The notes under the pieces are model-generated. The model was not told the origin of the DNA. It was given only the letters and a program-made list of their open reading frames with translations, and did not search any database. Below are positions 8,312 through 16,941 of a stretch of 32,461 nt of DNA, piece after piece (the stretch's first letter is position 1; the number at the start of each line of letters is the position of its first letter). The DNA comes from JBGSMF01 sp964651475 (GTDB taxonomy: Bacteria; Chloroflexota; Anaerolineae; Fen-1058). The position numbers and the translations under genes were made by a program. The stretch is from positions 1 through 32,461 of the forward strand of contig CAZYXV010000042.1 of the NCBI GenBank assembly GCA_964651475.1. The letters are read 5' to 3'.

Positions 8312-8532
8312 CCCTGGCGAGCTATATCCTCGTCACGCCGCCGGCCATTGCGTGTCCATCGCCATCTCGCGACTCCAACGGGCGACTTGCGCATTCATAG
8401 TTCACTGCGGCGCGGCGCGCGCTGCTGTTCATAAAAGAACGACTCAAACGAGCCTGGATTTCAAAGTTTTTATACCAGTCCCCCGCGGACGGGGGACTGG
8501 CGTTTAAAACGTTTTCTGGCATAATACGTGCC
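8312..8532. promoter_or_regulatory. Intergenic region with a second hairpin and a probable leaderless promoter for fdhD2
   Basis: A perfect 11-bp hairpin lies at 8475-8485 and 8490-8500 (CCAGTCCCCCG, loop CGGA). Downstream, CATAAT (8520-8525) is a good -10. Its expected transcription start falls at about 8532-8533, the ATG of fdhD2, and no ribosome binding site is visible. No convincing -35 is seen. The hairpin lies immediately upstream of the promoter and could be a terminator for the upstream operon or an operator. I see no gene in 8312-8470. Confidence 0.4.
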
Positions 8533-9315
8533 ATGAACAATTTAATCCAGCCACACCAAATCGTTTCAGTCACGTACTGCCAACCGCCCAATCCACCCGA
8601 GCCTCAGGACATTGAAACCATCACCGAAGCCCTGATGAGCCTGTACATCAATGGCGTCGAGATGGTGACGTTTGCCTGCACGCCGATTCAACAAAAAGAA
8701 CTGGCGCTAGGCTTTATGCTCAACGAAGGCATCATCAGTGGCATGGACGAGGTGGGCGCGGCGCACAGATGCGCCGCCGGGTCGTGCGTGGACATCTGGC
8801 TATACCACGCGGCGCGCGCGCCCACCAGCCGCATTCTCACCTCCGGCTGCGCTGGTGGGGTGACATTCGACGACCTGGCGCGCGCGCTGCCGCCGCTGGA
8901 TTCCAAGGTTTCGATGCCGGTTAAAGAGGTATTGGAATGTATCAGAACATTGCAAGAGGCCGGAGCGCTGCATCGCCTGACCGGCGGCACGCACACCAGC
9001 GGGCTGTTCAAGGGCGGGCAGGTTGTCTCGCTGGCAGAAGACATTGGCCGCCACAACACGCTGGACAAGATTCGCGGCGACTGCGCGCTGCGCGGCCTCG
9101 AAACGCGGGATGGGGTCCTGGCCACCACCGGGCGGGTTTCCAGCGAAATGCTCAACAAAGCGGCGCGGATGGGCTGTCCCATCGTCATCTCTCGCACATC
9201 GCCCACCAGCCTGTCGGTGCAGATGGCGCGCGCGTGGAATATCACGCTCGTCTGTTACGTGCGTGGAAACCGAATGACGATCTACAGCAGCGGCGAACGC
9301 ATAGCGTTCGCTTGA
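8533..9315 (+). CDS. fdhD: FdhD formate dehydrogenase accessory sulfurtransferase
   Basis: A full-length FdhD of 260 aa, expected to mobilise sulfur to the bis-pterin cofactor of the formate dehydrogenases encoded upstream. Recognisable stretches are GVEMVTFACTP (41-51), LALGFMLNEGII (58-69), LTGGTHTSGLF (149-159), AEDIGRHNTLDKI (168-180) and RVSSEMLNKAARMGCPIVISRTSPT. The sulfur-handling motif is TSGCAGG with one cysteine, C106; the second Cys of the E. coli CxxC pair (C121-x-x-C124) is Gly109. It is probably the functional partner of the cysteine-poor copy at 482-1111. It appears to have its own promoter with a leaderless start. The next gene begins 25 bases after its stop. Confidence 0.93.
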   Translation: MNNLIQPHQIVSVTYCQPPNPPEPQDIETITEALMSLYINGVEMVTFACTPIQQKELALGFMLNEGIISGMDEVGAAHRCAAGSCVDIWLYHAARAPTSRILTSGCAGGVTFDDLARALPPLDSKVSMPVKEVLECIRTLQEAGALHRLTGGTHTSGLFKGGQVVSLAEDIGRHNTLDKIRGDCALRGLETRDGVLATTGRVSSEMLNKAARMGCPIVISRTSPTSLSVQMARAWNITLVCYVRGNRMTIYSSGERIAFA

Positions 9316-9340
9316 GCGCACCCCCCCCGCTGGTGAAAAA

Positions 9341-11557
9341 GTGAATCAAATCAAGTTCAACCGCTTTCAGGCTGCGCTGCTCTCGGCGCTTTTAATGATC
9401 CCCGTGACCCTCGGCCTGATGTGGGGCGCCCATCTCGACGACAGCGCATACATCACATTTCACCACGTCAACAGCATACTCTTGCGCGGAGTGGCAGCCG
9501 CGGAGCAGCCCTCGCTCGTTGCGCCGCTTTACGCGCTGGCGCTGGCGCTGCCGCGCCTGGTGGGAATGGCGTTGCCCCAAGTCAGCCTGATTCTCAGCAC
9601 ACTGGGGTGGGGAATAGCCGCGATTGCCGCGTATCGCGCCGCCGTGACAAAGCGCCCAGTGGCCGCGCTCATCTCTGCGCTGCTGATGATATTCAGCCCG
9701 GTACTCGTATCCGTCTTGGGAACCAACATTCCCTGGGCTGTGGCGCTGGCCTGGATCGCGCTGGCGTTCTCCGTAGAAAAGCGATGGGGGCTTCAAACCG
9801 GCGCGCTGGCGCTGATGCTGCTGGCGCATTTTGACCTGAGCACGATAACGCTGGCGGCGCTGCTGTGGGCCGTTCAATGGATTGAGCGCCAGCGCCTCGC
9901 GCTGCGGCACGGCCTCGTCTTGGCAATCGTCGCACTGGGATGGGGCCTAATCGCCGCGCGGCAATTCGGCGCTCCCTTTTCTGCGGAAATCTTGAATCTC
10001 CAACGCCCAATCTCCAGCTTGTTGAGCGAAAGCGAGTTTTACTGGCTATTCTTGCCGTGGATGGGCTTGGGGCTAGTGGACGCAGTACACGCGCAACGCA
10101 ACTTGCTCTACGCGCTTCTGTTATGGGCCGTCGTCGCGCTTTTGAGCGGCGGTCAGGCCGCCTGGGCAATGCTGGTCTCGTTGGGATTATGTCTCACCGG
10201 GCTAGGCATCGAATGGAGCATCGGTTGGCTAAGCACACGCACGCTTCGCCTCAGCCATCTCCAACTGGCCGCAAGCATTTTGTTGATAGCCGGGCTGCCG
10301 CTGGGCATCGCGCAGGCATCTTCGCTGACGCACCGTTATTCGCTCAGGCCAGTCGCTCGCCAGGCGCTCGAACGGCGAGCCGGAGATTGGCTGCGCGCGC
10401 ACACTGAGCCGACGGCAACCATACTGGGAACCGAGCAAGTGGGGTACCTGGCGGACCGCCCTACCCTGCCGTGGGACGGCAGCGAAAGCAATCAGGCCAA
10501 ACTGGCGCGCTTGATGCAAACGCTAAATCTAAATCCAGCCGACTATTGCGTTTCGTTCCACAGCATCGCCTGGGAGCGCCTGATACAGACAAGCTGGTTC
10601 CAGGATAGCTATGCGCTTGTGCAAAAATTCGAGTCGCCGTACGATTCCAGTTCTCCCCACGTCATCTGGCGCTACCAGGCAAGCCAGCTTGACGCACAAG
10701 AGCGCCAGCCAATGAACGCCCGCCTGCCGGACGCGATCAATTGGGTCGGCTATCAATACTGGCCGGAGCGAATCCAGCCGGGAGACACAGTGCAGGTGAC
10801 GCTTTACTTGCAGGCCACGCAGCCACTCACCCGCTCGCTGCGCACCATAGTGCGGATGATTTCGCCGCACGACGGCGCAGGTTGGTCCCAACGCGACACG
10901 ATCATTCCTCACAGCGTCCCGCTCGGTTGGTGGCAGGCCGGGCAGGTCATCGCAGAGCGATTCGCATTGACGACGACCACCGATCTCCCTGTCGGCGCGT
11001 ACCAGCTTGACGTGTCTGTGGTCACGCCCGACGCGCAAGGCTTTTTACCGATGTACCGGGGCGACGACGCCACGCCGCTCGAGCATATCTCGATAGGCTA
11101 CGTGGCCGCGCCCTGGCAAGGCCAACCAGAAGCAGCCCGGCCGGTGAACGCCGATGTTGGACATCAAATCGCCCTGGCAGGATTCAAAGCGCCGGATAGT
11201 GCGCGCGCCGGGGACGAATTTGACGTGACGTTGTATTGGAAAGCACAGCAATCGCCAGAGGATAATTACGTGGTGTTCGTCCACGTATTGGATGCAGACA
11301 GGCAATTCGTGGCCGGCCACGATGGGCCGCCTATGGAAGGGCGCTATCCCACCCGCGCGTGGCTCCCTGGCAACGAGGTTGTGCCCGATACGCACCGCAT
11401 CGCACTCCCCGCCGATCTTGAAGCGGGCGCGTATTGGCTGCAAGTGGGCATGTATCGTTGGCCCAGCCTGGAACGCTTGCCGGTGTGGGACGAGCACGGC
11501 GCCGAACAAACCGACCGCGTCTTGATTTTACACTCTATTCAGGTGCAATCCCCCTAG
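9341..11557 (+). CDS. GT-C-like polytopic membrane glycosyltransferase with C-terminal beta-rich domain
   Basis: 738 aa, starting with GTG at 9341; the ribosome binding site is weak. About the first 330 residues hold 8-10 hydrophobic segments. The first loop contains HLDDSAYITFHHVNSILLRG (31-50), matching the Asp-Asp loop motif of GT-C enzymes that use polyprenyl-phosphate sugars. After the membrane part, a stretch beginning WLRAHTEPTATILGTEQVGYLADR resembles the typical extracytoplasmic region of such proteins. The last 270 residues look like two beta-sandwich modules (DTVQVTLYLQA..., DEFDVTLYWKA...). A role in cell-surface glycan or glycoprotein assembly is inferred; donor and acceptor are unknown. 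Its stop overlaps the convergent VTC gene stop: the palindrome CTAG at 11554-11557 ends both. Confidence 0.7.
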   Translation: MNQIKFNRFQAALLSALLMIPVTLGLMWGAHLDDSAYITFHHVNSILLRGVAAAEQPSLVAPLYALALALPRLVGMALPQVSLILSTLGWGIAAIAAYRAAVTKRPVAALISALLMIFSPVLVSVLGTNIPWAVALAWIALAFSVEKRWGLQTGALALMLLAHFDLSTITLAALLWAVQWIERQRLALRHGLVLAIVALGWGLIAARQFGAPFSAEILNLQRPISSLLSESEFYWLFLPWMGLGLVDAVHAQRNLLYALLLWAVVALLSGGQAAWAMLVSLGLCLTGLGIEWSIGWLSTRTLRLSHLQLAASILLIAGLPLGIAQASSLTHRYSLRPVARQALERRAGDWLRAHTEPTATILGTEQVGYLADRPTLPWDGSESNQAKLARLMQTLNLNPADYCVSFHSIAWERLIQTSWFQDSYALVQKFESPYDSSSPHVIWRYQASQLDAQERQPMNARLPDAINWVGYQYWPERIQPGDTVQVTLYLQATQPLTRSLRTIVRMISPHDGAGWSQRDTIIPHSVPLGWWQAGQVIAERFALTTTTDLPVGAYQLDVSVVTPDAQGFLPMYRGDDATPLEHISIGYVAAPWQGQPEAARPVNADVGHQIALAGFKAPDSARAGDEFDVTLYWKAQQSPEDNYVVFVHVLDADRQFVAGHDGPPMEGRYPTRAWLPGNEVVPDTHRIALPADLEAGAYWLQVGMYRWPSLERLPVWDEHGAEQTDRVLILHSIQVQSP

Positions 11558-12234
11558 CACCCCACAGCCATTCTCAGCCCGCTGGCGTATTTGGAGCTGC
11601 GGCTGCGCGGCAGAGGAAAATGAGCCACCACTTCTTGCACGCGTTCCCCATGCTCTTGCGCGGCCTTGACCTCAATTACCACTCTATCCACAATAGGAAG
11701 CCGGACGCGCACGTTGGGTCGGGGAGTGAGGCGTTGGTCGTAAGCAGCCAGCGCATAATCGAGCGTGACCCGCACCGCGCCATCCGGTGTGGCATAGTAC
11801 TCGCGCTGGTAATGATTGAGCAATGCAGGCTGATTCACCGTCTGCAGCAATACGCGCCAGTCGGGCGCGACATTGGCGCGAAGCGTACCCAAGATGTCCG
11901 CCCACGGGCGGGCCAGGTCAAGCTTGCACGGCAATGCAAACTGCTCCTTTCTGCCTAGCATGTCACGCTTTTGCTTAAGCTCCAGGATGGGTTGAACCTC
12001 GGCCATTGCGTCGCCATACCAGCGCAAGCGCAGCTTTTGGCGCACGCGGACGCCGGCCAGGTTGTCGTTCAGGCTGCTGAGGTGCAGCGTATCCAGGTAC
12101 AAGCTATTCACCCGGCGCGGGGGATACGTCGCCGCAAATCCCGCCGGATGCAAGCGTATCCACGAACGCGCCTGCGGCAGCCAATGTGCATCACAGACCA
12201 GCTTGAGCTCGTATCTCCAATCCCTAATCTCCAA
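11554..12234 (-). CDS. VTC-domain protein (polyphosphate polymerase domain)
   Basis: 226 aa, of the VTC superfamily that includes the catalytic tunnel domain of yeast polyphosphate polymerase. Family features are RYELKLVCD (7-15), VNSLYLDT, RVRQKLRLRWYG, ILELKQKRD and the C-terminal VVIEVKA and SKYASGL, which provide the Lys/Arg/Glu residues lining the tunnel. In bacteria this domain is commonly coded beside CotH-like and DUF4956 genes, as here; whether it makes polyphosphate in such clusters is not established. The only plausible start is the TTG at 12234, which lies inside a 14-bp tandem repeat, so the first six residues are repeat-encoded. Last gene of the minus-strand cluster. Confidence 0.8.
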   Translation of the reverse strand: MEIRDWRYELKLVCDAHWLPQARSWIRLHPAGFAATYPPRRVNSLYLDTLHLSSLNDNLAGVRVRQKLRLRWYGDAMAEVQPILELKQKRDMLGRKEQFALPCKLDLARPWADILGTLRANVAPDWRVLLQTVNQPALLNHYQREYYATPDGAVRVTLDYALAAYDQRLTPRPNVRVRLPIVDRVVIEVKAAQEHGERVQEVVAHFPLPRSRSSKYASGLRMAVGC

Positions 12235-12260
12235 TCCCTACCCCCCAATCCCTAATCCCC
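12211..12260 (-). repeat. 14-bp purine-rich tandem repeat spanning the CotH stop and the VTC start
   Basis: On the minus strand the unit GGGATTGGAGATTA is repeated about three and a half times with small changes. It encodes the last codon and stop of the CotH-like gene, forms the 17-bp gap, and supplies the TTG start, the purine-rich region before it and the first residues of the VTC protein. Confidence 0.85.
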
Positions 12261-13916
12261 AACATGAATAACCTCCGGGTAGCCTTGCCGCGCCAGCACT
12301 ATGTGTGTTTTGGAAAGGCCTGCAATGCGGGCGGCCACGTGCACGTCCAACTCTTGCATGTAATCCAACTCGCTATCCTGGCGTTGAATCTCTGCCAGTG
12401 GGATATCAAAACAGGCGTAATGAATCACAGGCGCGCGCGCCGTATCGAACGCGCGCAAGATAACCTTGTCGGCGTCGTCGGTCAAAAGATCGGAAGCGGC
12501 CGGCAGGCAGGCTTCTGATTGGCTCTGCAGCCAGCGGCGCTCGGCAGGCAAGAACGTCGCGCCGTGAATGTCAAAGCCCACAATCTCGACGGGCAAATTG
12601 ACAATGTTTCCCACTTCAACGCGCAGCGTCCCGCTCATCGCCAGCGAAGGCGCTCCCAGGTAGGCAAACACTGGCTGCACGGGATCAAGCGAGCGGCGGA
12701 GGCGCTCCTGGCGCTCGCGCAGTTGGTCCCAGGGCGGCTCCAGGTCGCCGTATTCGGCGCTGAGGGCTTGCTGCAAGTGTTTAAATTCCGGCTCCAACTC
12801 GGTTCGCAATTGTTCGAGATATTCGGGCTGGCTGACGCGCCACGCTTCCCGCGCCAAGGCCGCCTGCAGCGCCGGATCGTCATAAGCAGCCGCCAGTGAA
12901 ACACGAGCGTCGGAGCCAAGCGCATTGGCATTAAAACCAATGGGTTCCAGCCGAGACGTGGTGGGATCGTAATAGTATCGCAAATTGACCAGCGATGTTC
13001 CCTGCGTCGCGCCCCACAAATCCGTCAACGCCAGGAAGCGAGCGTAACGCTCCACGTCAAACACCTCGGACGCTTGGAGCTGGCCGGCCTGTAGCGCGCG
13101 CAGCAAGCCAATGGCGCGATCCTTTTGAGCCGACAAGTTCGGGTCGGCAGCAATCGCCGCATCGCGGAATGTATCTACCTCAAAATATTGAAAATCAGCC
13201 GCAGAGAGATTGGAAACCGGGTCGGCGTAGGCGGCCTGCGCATCGCCCTGGAAATGCGCGATGGAGGCCCACAACAGGTCGGCGTCAAACTCGACCATCA
13301 CGCCTTCCGGGCGGCCCTGCGCTAGCGGCAGTTCGTTGCCGAACCCCTCTTGCAGCGCATACACGCCGCGCTCCTCTCCATTAAAGATCAGGCGCACAAA
13401 GCGGTATCGAGCGCTTAGCACGCCTTCGCGCTCCAAGGTGCGCGCAAACGCCCACTGGTTGAGCCAATTATTGATCGCCGGGTCCAGCAGGTAAAACTGC
13501 TGCATCCCCTCAAGTTGTTGGTTTTGCCGGGTGCGCACTTGAAAGCTCCATTTCTCGTCTTCGCCCAGGCGATTGGCCGGGCCGGCCATCAGGCGCATCA
13601 CGACGGGAACCACCGAGTCGCCCAACCGCATGGTGGCCGTTACAAAATCCTGCGCCGATGGAATATACACGCCGGCTTGCAAAGCCTCTTCTCGCTGTTC
13701 CAGGAGGCGATTGTAGGACTTGAACTTGACGTCAACAACCAGCGACGGCAAATCCTCAGCTTGAGTGGGGAGTTGAACTGCCTGCGGCAGGTGGATGGTC
13801 TTGAACCAGCCTGGATTGCTGAGGCCCAACACCACAATCAAAGCCAAGACGAGCGCGCCCAACCAGTGCGCGTCTGACCTACCAAGGCGGGCGGGCCGCT
13901 GCTGACCAATTTTCAT
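12252..13916 (-). CDS. CotH-like protein, membrane-anchored, possibly kinase-dead
   Basis: 554 aa with one N-terminal membrane segment (about 18-32). CotH proteins are atypical kinases, some of which phosphorylate spore coat or surface proteins. Visible CotH features are RFVRLIFNGEERGVYALQEGF, then DVERYARFLALTDLWGATQG and NLRYYYDPTTSRLEPIGFN. In canonical members the last segment ends in WDxD, a metal-binding motif kept in the two large paralogues upstream (FWDSDHG, LWDNDRG); here it reads FNAN, so catalysis is doubtful. It starts 2 bases after the DUF4956 stop with an AGGTGG site. Probably acts outside the membrane together with the neighbouring proteins. Confidence 0.7.
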   Translation of the reverse strand: MKIGQQRPARLGRSDAHWLGALVLALIVVLGLSNPGWFKTIHLPQAVQLPTQAEDLPSLVVDVKFKSYNRLLEQREEALQAGVYIPSAQDFVTATMRLGDSVVPVVMRLMAGPANRLGEDEKWSFQVRTRQNQQLEGMQQFYLLDPAINNWLNQWAFARTLEREGVLSARYRFVRLIFNGEERGVYALQEGFGNELPLAQGRPEGVMVEFDADLLWASIAHFQGDAQAAYADPVSNLSAADFQYFEVDTFRDAAIAADPNLSAQKDRAIGLLRALQAGQLQASEVFDVERYARFLALTDLWGATQGTSLVNLRYYYDPTTSRLEPIGFNANALGSDARVSLAAAYDDPALQAALAREAWRVSQPEYLEQLRTELEPEFKHLQQALSAEYGDLEPPWDQLRERQERLRRSLDPVQPVFAYLGAPSLAMSGTLRVEVGNIVNLPVEIVGFDIHGATFLPAERRWLQSQSEACLPAASDLLTDDADKVILRAFDTARAPVIHYACFDIPLAEIQRQDSELDYMQELDVHVAARIAGLSKTHIVLARQGYPEVIHVGD

Positions 13917-13918
13917 CG

Positions 13919-14593
13919 CTATCCACCTAACGTGTTATCTTGCTCGACAAAGCTAAATTCGCAACCCGGAAGCTGAGCAGACAAGTCGTCCATCAAAGAC
14001 ACCAGCGCCTTGTCGCTAGAACACGCAATCAAATACGTCATCTGGAGATGCGGCGCGCTGCGGTCGAGCCGGCGCAAGTCAGCCGCCTCGACGTGTTTGA
14101 GCAACAACTCGTTGATCTGGGTAAAAGAAGAATTATCCCCGGCTGGCGCCAGCACGTTCAAATATAGATTATTCTTCATGGAAGCGGGCACTACAAACGT
14201 CCGGGCAAACAAGTAGCCCAGGATTAACAACATGGCCAGGATAGTGGGCACACGCTGATCGGCGCCCAGCCCCAGGCCAATCGCAAGCGCCATAAAGAGA
14301 TACAGCAGTTCTTCCGGCTCTTTGATGGCAGTGCGAAAACGCACAATCGAGAGTGCGCCGACCAACCCTAATGACAACGCCAGCGAGGATTTGACGATCG
14401 AAATAACCAGCGTCGTCGTCAAGGCCAACACCGGCAAGGTCTGCGCAAAAGCGGCGCGATTCGACAGCGATTTGCCGTGGCGTGTATAAAACCACGCCAG
14501 CGCGCTGGATAGCACAATGCCCAGCAGCAAGTTGACCGCCAGTGTGGTCAACGAAAGCGGCGCAGACGATGTAAGACCCAACACATTACCCAT
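13919..14593 (-). CDS. DUF4956 membrane protein
   Basis: 224 aa with about four membrane segments in the first 150 residues, then a soluble alpha/beta tail. The middle stretch LVGALSIVRFRTAIKEPEELLYLFMALAIGLGLGA is the hallmark of DUF4956. Function is unknown. The family recurs next to VTC-domain and CotH genes, and a role in exporting or anchoring the cluster's product is plausible but unproven. A strong AGGAGG site precedes the ATG at 14593; the upstream CotH/LTD gene ends 8 bases earlier. Confidence 0.8.
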   Translation of the reverse strand: MGNVLGLTSSAPLSLTTLAVNLLLGIVLSSALAWFYTRHGKSLSNRAAFAQTLPVLALTTTLVISIVKSSLALSLGLVGALSIVRFRTAIKEPEELLYLFMALAIGLGLGADQRVPTILAMLLILGYLFARTFVVPASMKNNLYLNVLAPAGDNSSFTQINELLLKHVEAADLRRLDRSAPHLQMTYLIACSSDKALVSLMDDLSAQLPGCEFSFVEQDNTLGG

Positions 14594-14601
14594 AAAACCT
14601 C

Positions 14602-16923
14602 CTACTGATTTTGAATTTGAGATTCACGCCCCCGCACGCCGTCGGCCAAGACGCCGAAAGAAGCGGGCGTGACGGCCGCACTCCACGAGACAAAGTCAAT
14701 CCCCACGTCATCCCCCAACGCCGCACTCGCCCCAGGCGCCAGCAGCGCCAGGTTGTCCCGCGGCCCCAACTCGAACCACCCCTCCATCTCCATATTCCCA
14801 TTGCCCACGTACACCACCAGCCGCCCATCCCACCACGCGCTCACATCATCTTCCCCATAGCGCGCTGTGTTTCCTTCCGTCTCACTCGCTACCACCACAA
14901 TCCGCGTCCCTTGCGGCACCCACCCCAACGCCTCCCCAAACACCAACGACCCTTCATCACTCGCCGCCTTCCCATCGTTGTCCGTCACTCGCCACCCGCG
15001 CAGGTCTATCCCTCCCCCGCGCCTCACCTCCAACTCGAACCAGTCCCCCTCTATCTCCCCCTCCTCGTCAATGTGATAGCCCGCGATGACCACATCCCCC
15101 GCTCGCGCCTCCTCACTCCCCACCCGCTCAAAGCGCGGCGTCAACGTCAAGGGCGCACTCAGCGTCAACGTGATGACGGCGGATTGCGGCAGCTCGGCCG
15201 GCAGCCACCCCGCAAAACGATACCCCGCCTCCGGCGCCGCCATCACCTCCACCGGCACGCCCACAAAATACTCCCCCCCCCACCCCAAGCCCGGCACCAG
15301 CCACCCATTCACCGCTACTCCCCCCTCCCCACTCGCCGGTGGGTTGATGCTCAGCCGCACCACACCGCCCAAGTCAAACCGATTGACCATGTGCTGCCGC
15401 ACATACCCCGGCCGCTCCCGCGCAAACTCGCGCATCTCTTGGATGTTCGCCCCCCAATCCGTCGTGCTCGTCCACCGCTCGGCCTCGTACGCCATATCCG
15501 GCGCCAGTTCCGCCGCCAGCACGTCTATGTGCCTCACCACTGACTCGGACGCCAGCACCGTGTTCAGCAAGTCCGCCGCTCGCGAAAGAAAACGCCCCCG
15601 AAATCCCTCATTCTCCAACAGCTTGCGAATCAACAACACATCCCGACCCTTTGTCTCTGGATCGTCAGAATCTAGTAATCGTTTCATCATGTTAGTAGAC
15701 ACGTAACTGCGCATGTACATTCCAAAGCCGTGGTCACTATCCCAAAACAACCAGCGCCAGCGGCCACCCTGCACGCGAGGGCGAAATTGGTGAACGTTGT
15801 GATGGGGCCAGTCAATATTCGCCGCATAGATTTGAAGAACATAATAGTCAATGAAAGCCGGAATATCCACCTGGGTCTGCACGTAGGCATAGTTGGCCGG
15901 ATCGGCCAAATCGTGCGTCTCGACAAAGCGCGTCAGATGATCCCAATACTCGTCATCCCCTGCAATAACGAGGCGCTGCCCAGGCAATTCAGGCGTCTCT
16001 AAAAAATCGGTTGACTTGAAACCGTACTGGTCTGCCAGAAAATATCTATCCATGTGTTCGCGGATTTGATATATCCCCCACAATTCGCCGTTGATAAATA
16101 ACAAAACAGGACGGCTGTGAGTGGCAAAAGCGCCAACCTGAAAAGCCAACCTGGATGCCAGTTGATTTCGCATCATGGTCCAATTGGTAGGCCGGTAGAC
16201 GTGCCAATCCTGCCCCCCACCGTGCAGAACCAGGCGCTTGAACGAGCGCACCTCGCTATCTGCAAACAGCGGGTACTCTAATCGGCTGGCGCCATACTCC
16301 TGGCGAAAATAAAGCTGCAGCGACTTTTTGCCAAAGTAACGACTATACCCTCCCAAGACGCGTAGCCCAGAAGGGAGATGAAACCCCGAACGGCGATCCA
16401 CGTCCACATACGTCACATCTACCGGGCGCTCCCACTCGACCCCTTTTTTAGTAAAGTTGGCAAAAATACCACTTTCTGCACCCCACAGGTCGTCCGGCTC
16501 GACAATCAACGACATTATCGGCAGTGTGGCAGACACGCCCATAAAATATGACGCGCTCACGACCTCGCCCATCTCTCCATCAGGCCGCGCCACACGCGCC
16601 CGCACCACCGTCACATTCGGCGTCGCCGCGCTCAACCGGATCGGCTGCGTGTACACCGCCCCCACCATGTATGTTGGCGCCCGGCCATCCAACGTAAAGA
16701 TTACACTGGCGTGAGGATCGGGCGCGCCAAGCTCTAGTTGAAGGTCATGGTCATAATAGCCCCCCGGCAAGGAAAAAACAGGCTCTAGGGCAGACGTCCC
16801 CGCCGCAAATGAGCGGCGGACCATAGTTTCCTCAACCCACCCCAGCCCCGCCAATGCCAGGAGCGCCAGGATCATCAACCACAAGTGAGAGGGGTATCTA
16901 GAGCGTAAGATCAAGCGGCGCAC
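14602..16923 (-). CDS. Large CotH kinase-family surface protein with lamin-tail domain (copy A)
   Basis: 773 aa. In order: N-terminal membrane anchor (about 12-32); chitobiase-C/Fn3-like module (about 47-125, PVFSLPGGYY... IFTLDGRAPT); CotH domain (about 130-500) with LLFINGELWGIYQIREHMDRYF and WRWLFWDSDHGFGMYM; an InlB-like beta module (VAVNGWLVPGLGWGG... GYRFAGWLP); and a C-terminal lamin-tail domain (GDWFELEV... GWRVTDNDG). Likely an exported ectokinase or surface protein. It follows copy B with an 18-bp gap in a tandem array. From about residue 426 to 760 the protein and its DNA are essentially identical to copy B, while the first 425 residues are clearly diverged. Confidence 0.85.
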   Translation of the reverse strand: MRRLILRSRYPSHLWLMILALLALAGLGWVEETMVRRSFAAGTSALEPVFSLPGGYYDHDLQLELGAPDPHASVIFTLDGRAPTYMVGAVYTQPIRLSAATPNVTVVRARVARPDGEMGEVVSASYFMGVSATLPIMSLIVEPDDLWGAESGIFANFTKKGVEWERPVDVTYVDVDRRSGFHLPSGLRVLGGYSRYFGKKSLQLYFRQEYGASRLEYPLFADSEVRSFKRLVLHGGGQDWHVYRPTNWTMMRNQLASRLAFQVGAFATHSRPVLLFINGELWGIYQIREHMDRYFLADQYGFKSTDFLETPELPGQRLVIAGDDEYWDHLTRFVETHDLADPANYAYVQTQVDIPAFIDYYVLQIYAANIDWPHHNVHQFRPRVQGGRWRWLFWDSDHGFGMYMRSYVSTNMMKRLLDSDDPETKGRDVLLIRKLLENEGFRGRFLSRAADLLNTVLASESVVRHIDVLAAELAPDMAYEAERWTSTTDWGANIQEMREFARERPGYVRQHMVNRFDLGGVVRLSINPPASGEGGVAVNGWLVPGLGWGGEYFVGVPVEVMAAPEAGYRFAGWLPAELPQSAVITLTLSAPLTLTPRFERVGSEEARAGDVVIAGYHIDEEGEIEGDWFELEVRRGGGIDLRGWRVTDNDGKAASDEGSLVFGEALGWVPQGTRIVVVASETEGNTARYGEDDVSAWWDGRLVVYVGNGNMEMEGWFELGPRDNLALLAPGASAALGDDVGIDFVSWSAAVTPASFGVLADGVRGRESQIQNQ
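14637..15648. repeat. Direct repeat, left copy (about 1 kb), matches 16983-17994
   Basis: The right copy lies at a constant offset of 2346 bases. I found two differences near the left edge (14646 and 14661) and none further in. Identity stops sharply after 15648 (TCCCGACC), where the two genes become diverged. Confidence 0.95.
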
Positions 16924-16941
16924 GTATCATTCCACCTAACA

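Noticed and set aside
8322..8591. 89-codon minus-strand frame between fdhF and fdhD2
   Set aside because: No ribosome binding site, overlaps the start of fdhD2 and the hairpin, and no recognisable protein features.
14611..15543. Long plus-strand open frame (310 codons), repeated at 16945-17889
   Set aside because: It is antisense to well-supported CotH/LTD genes. It is Arg/Pro/His-rich low-complexity sequence, and it exists because of the C-rich strand bias.
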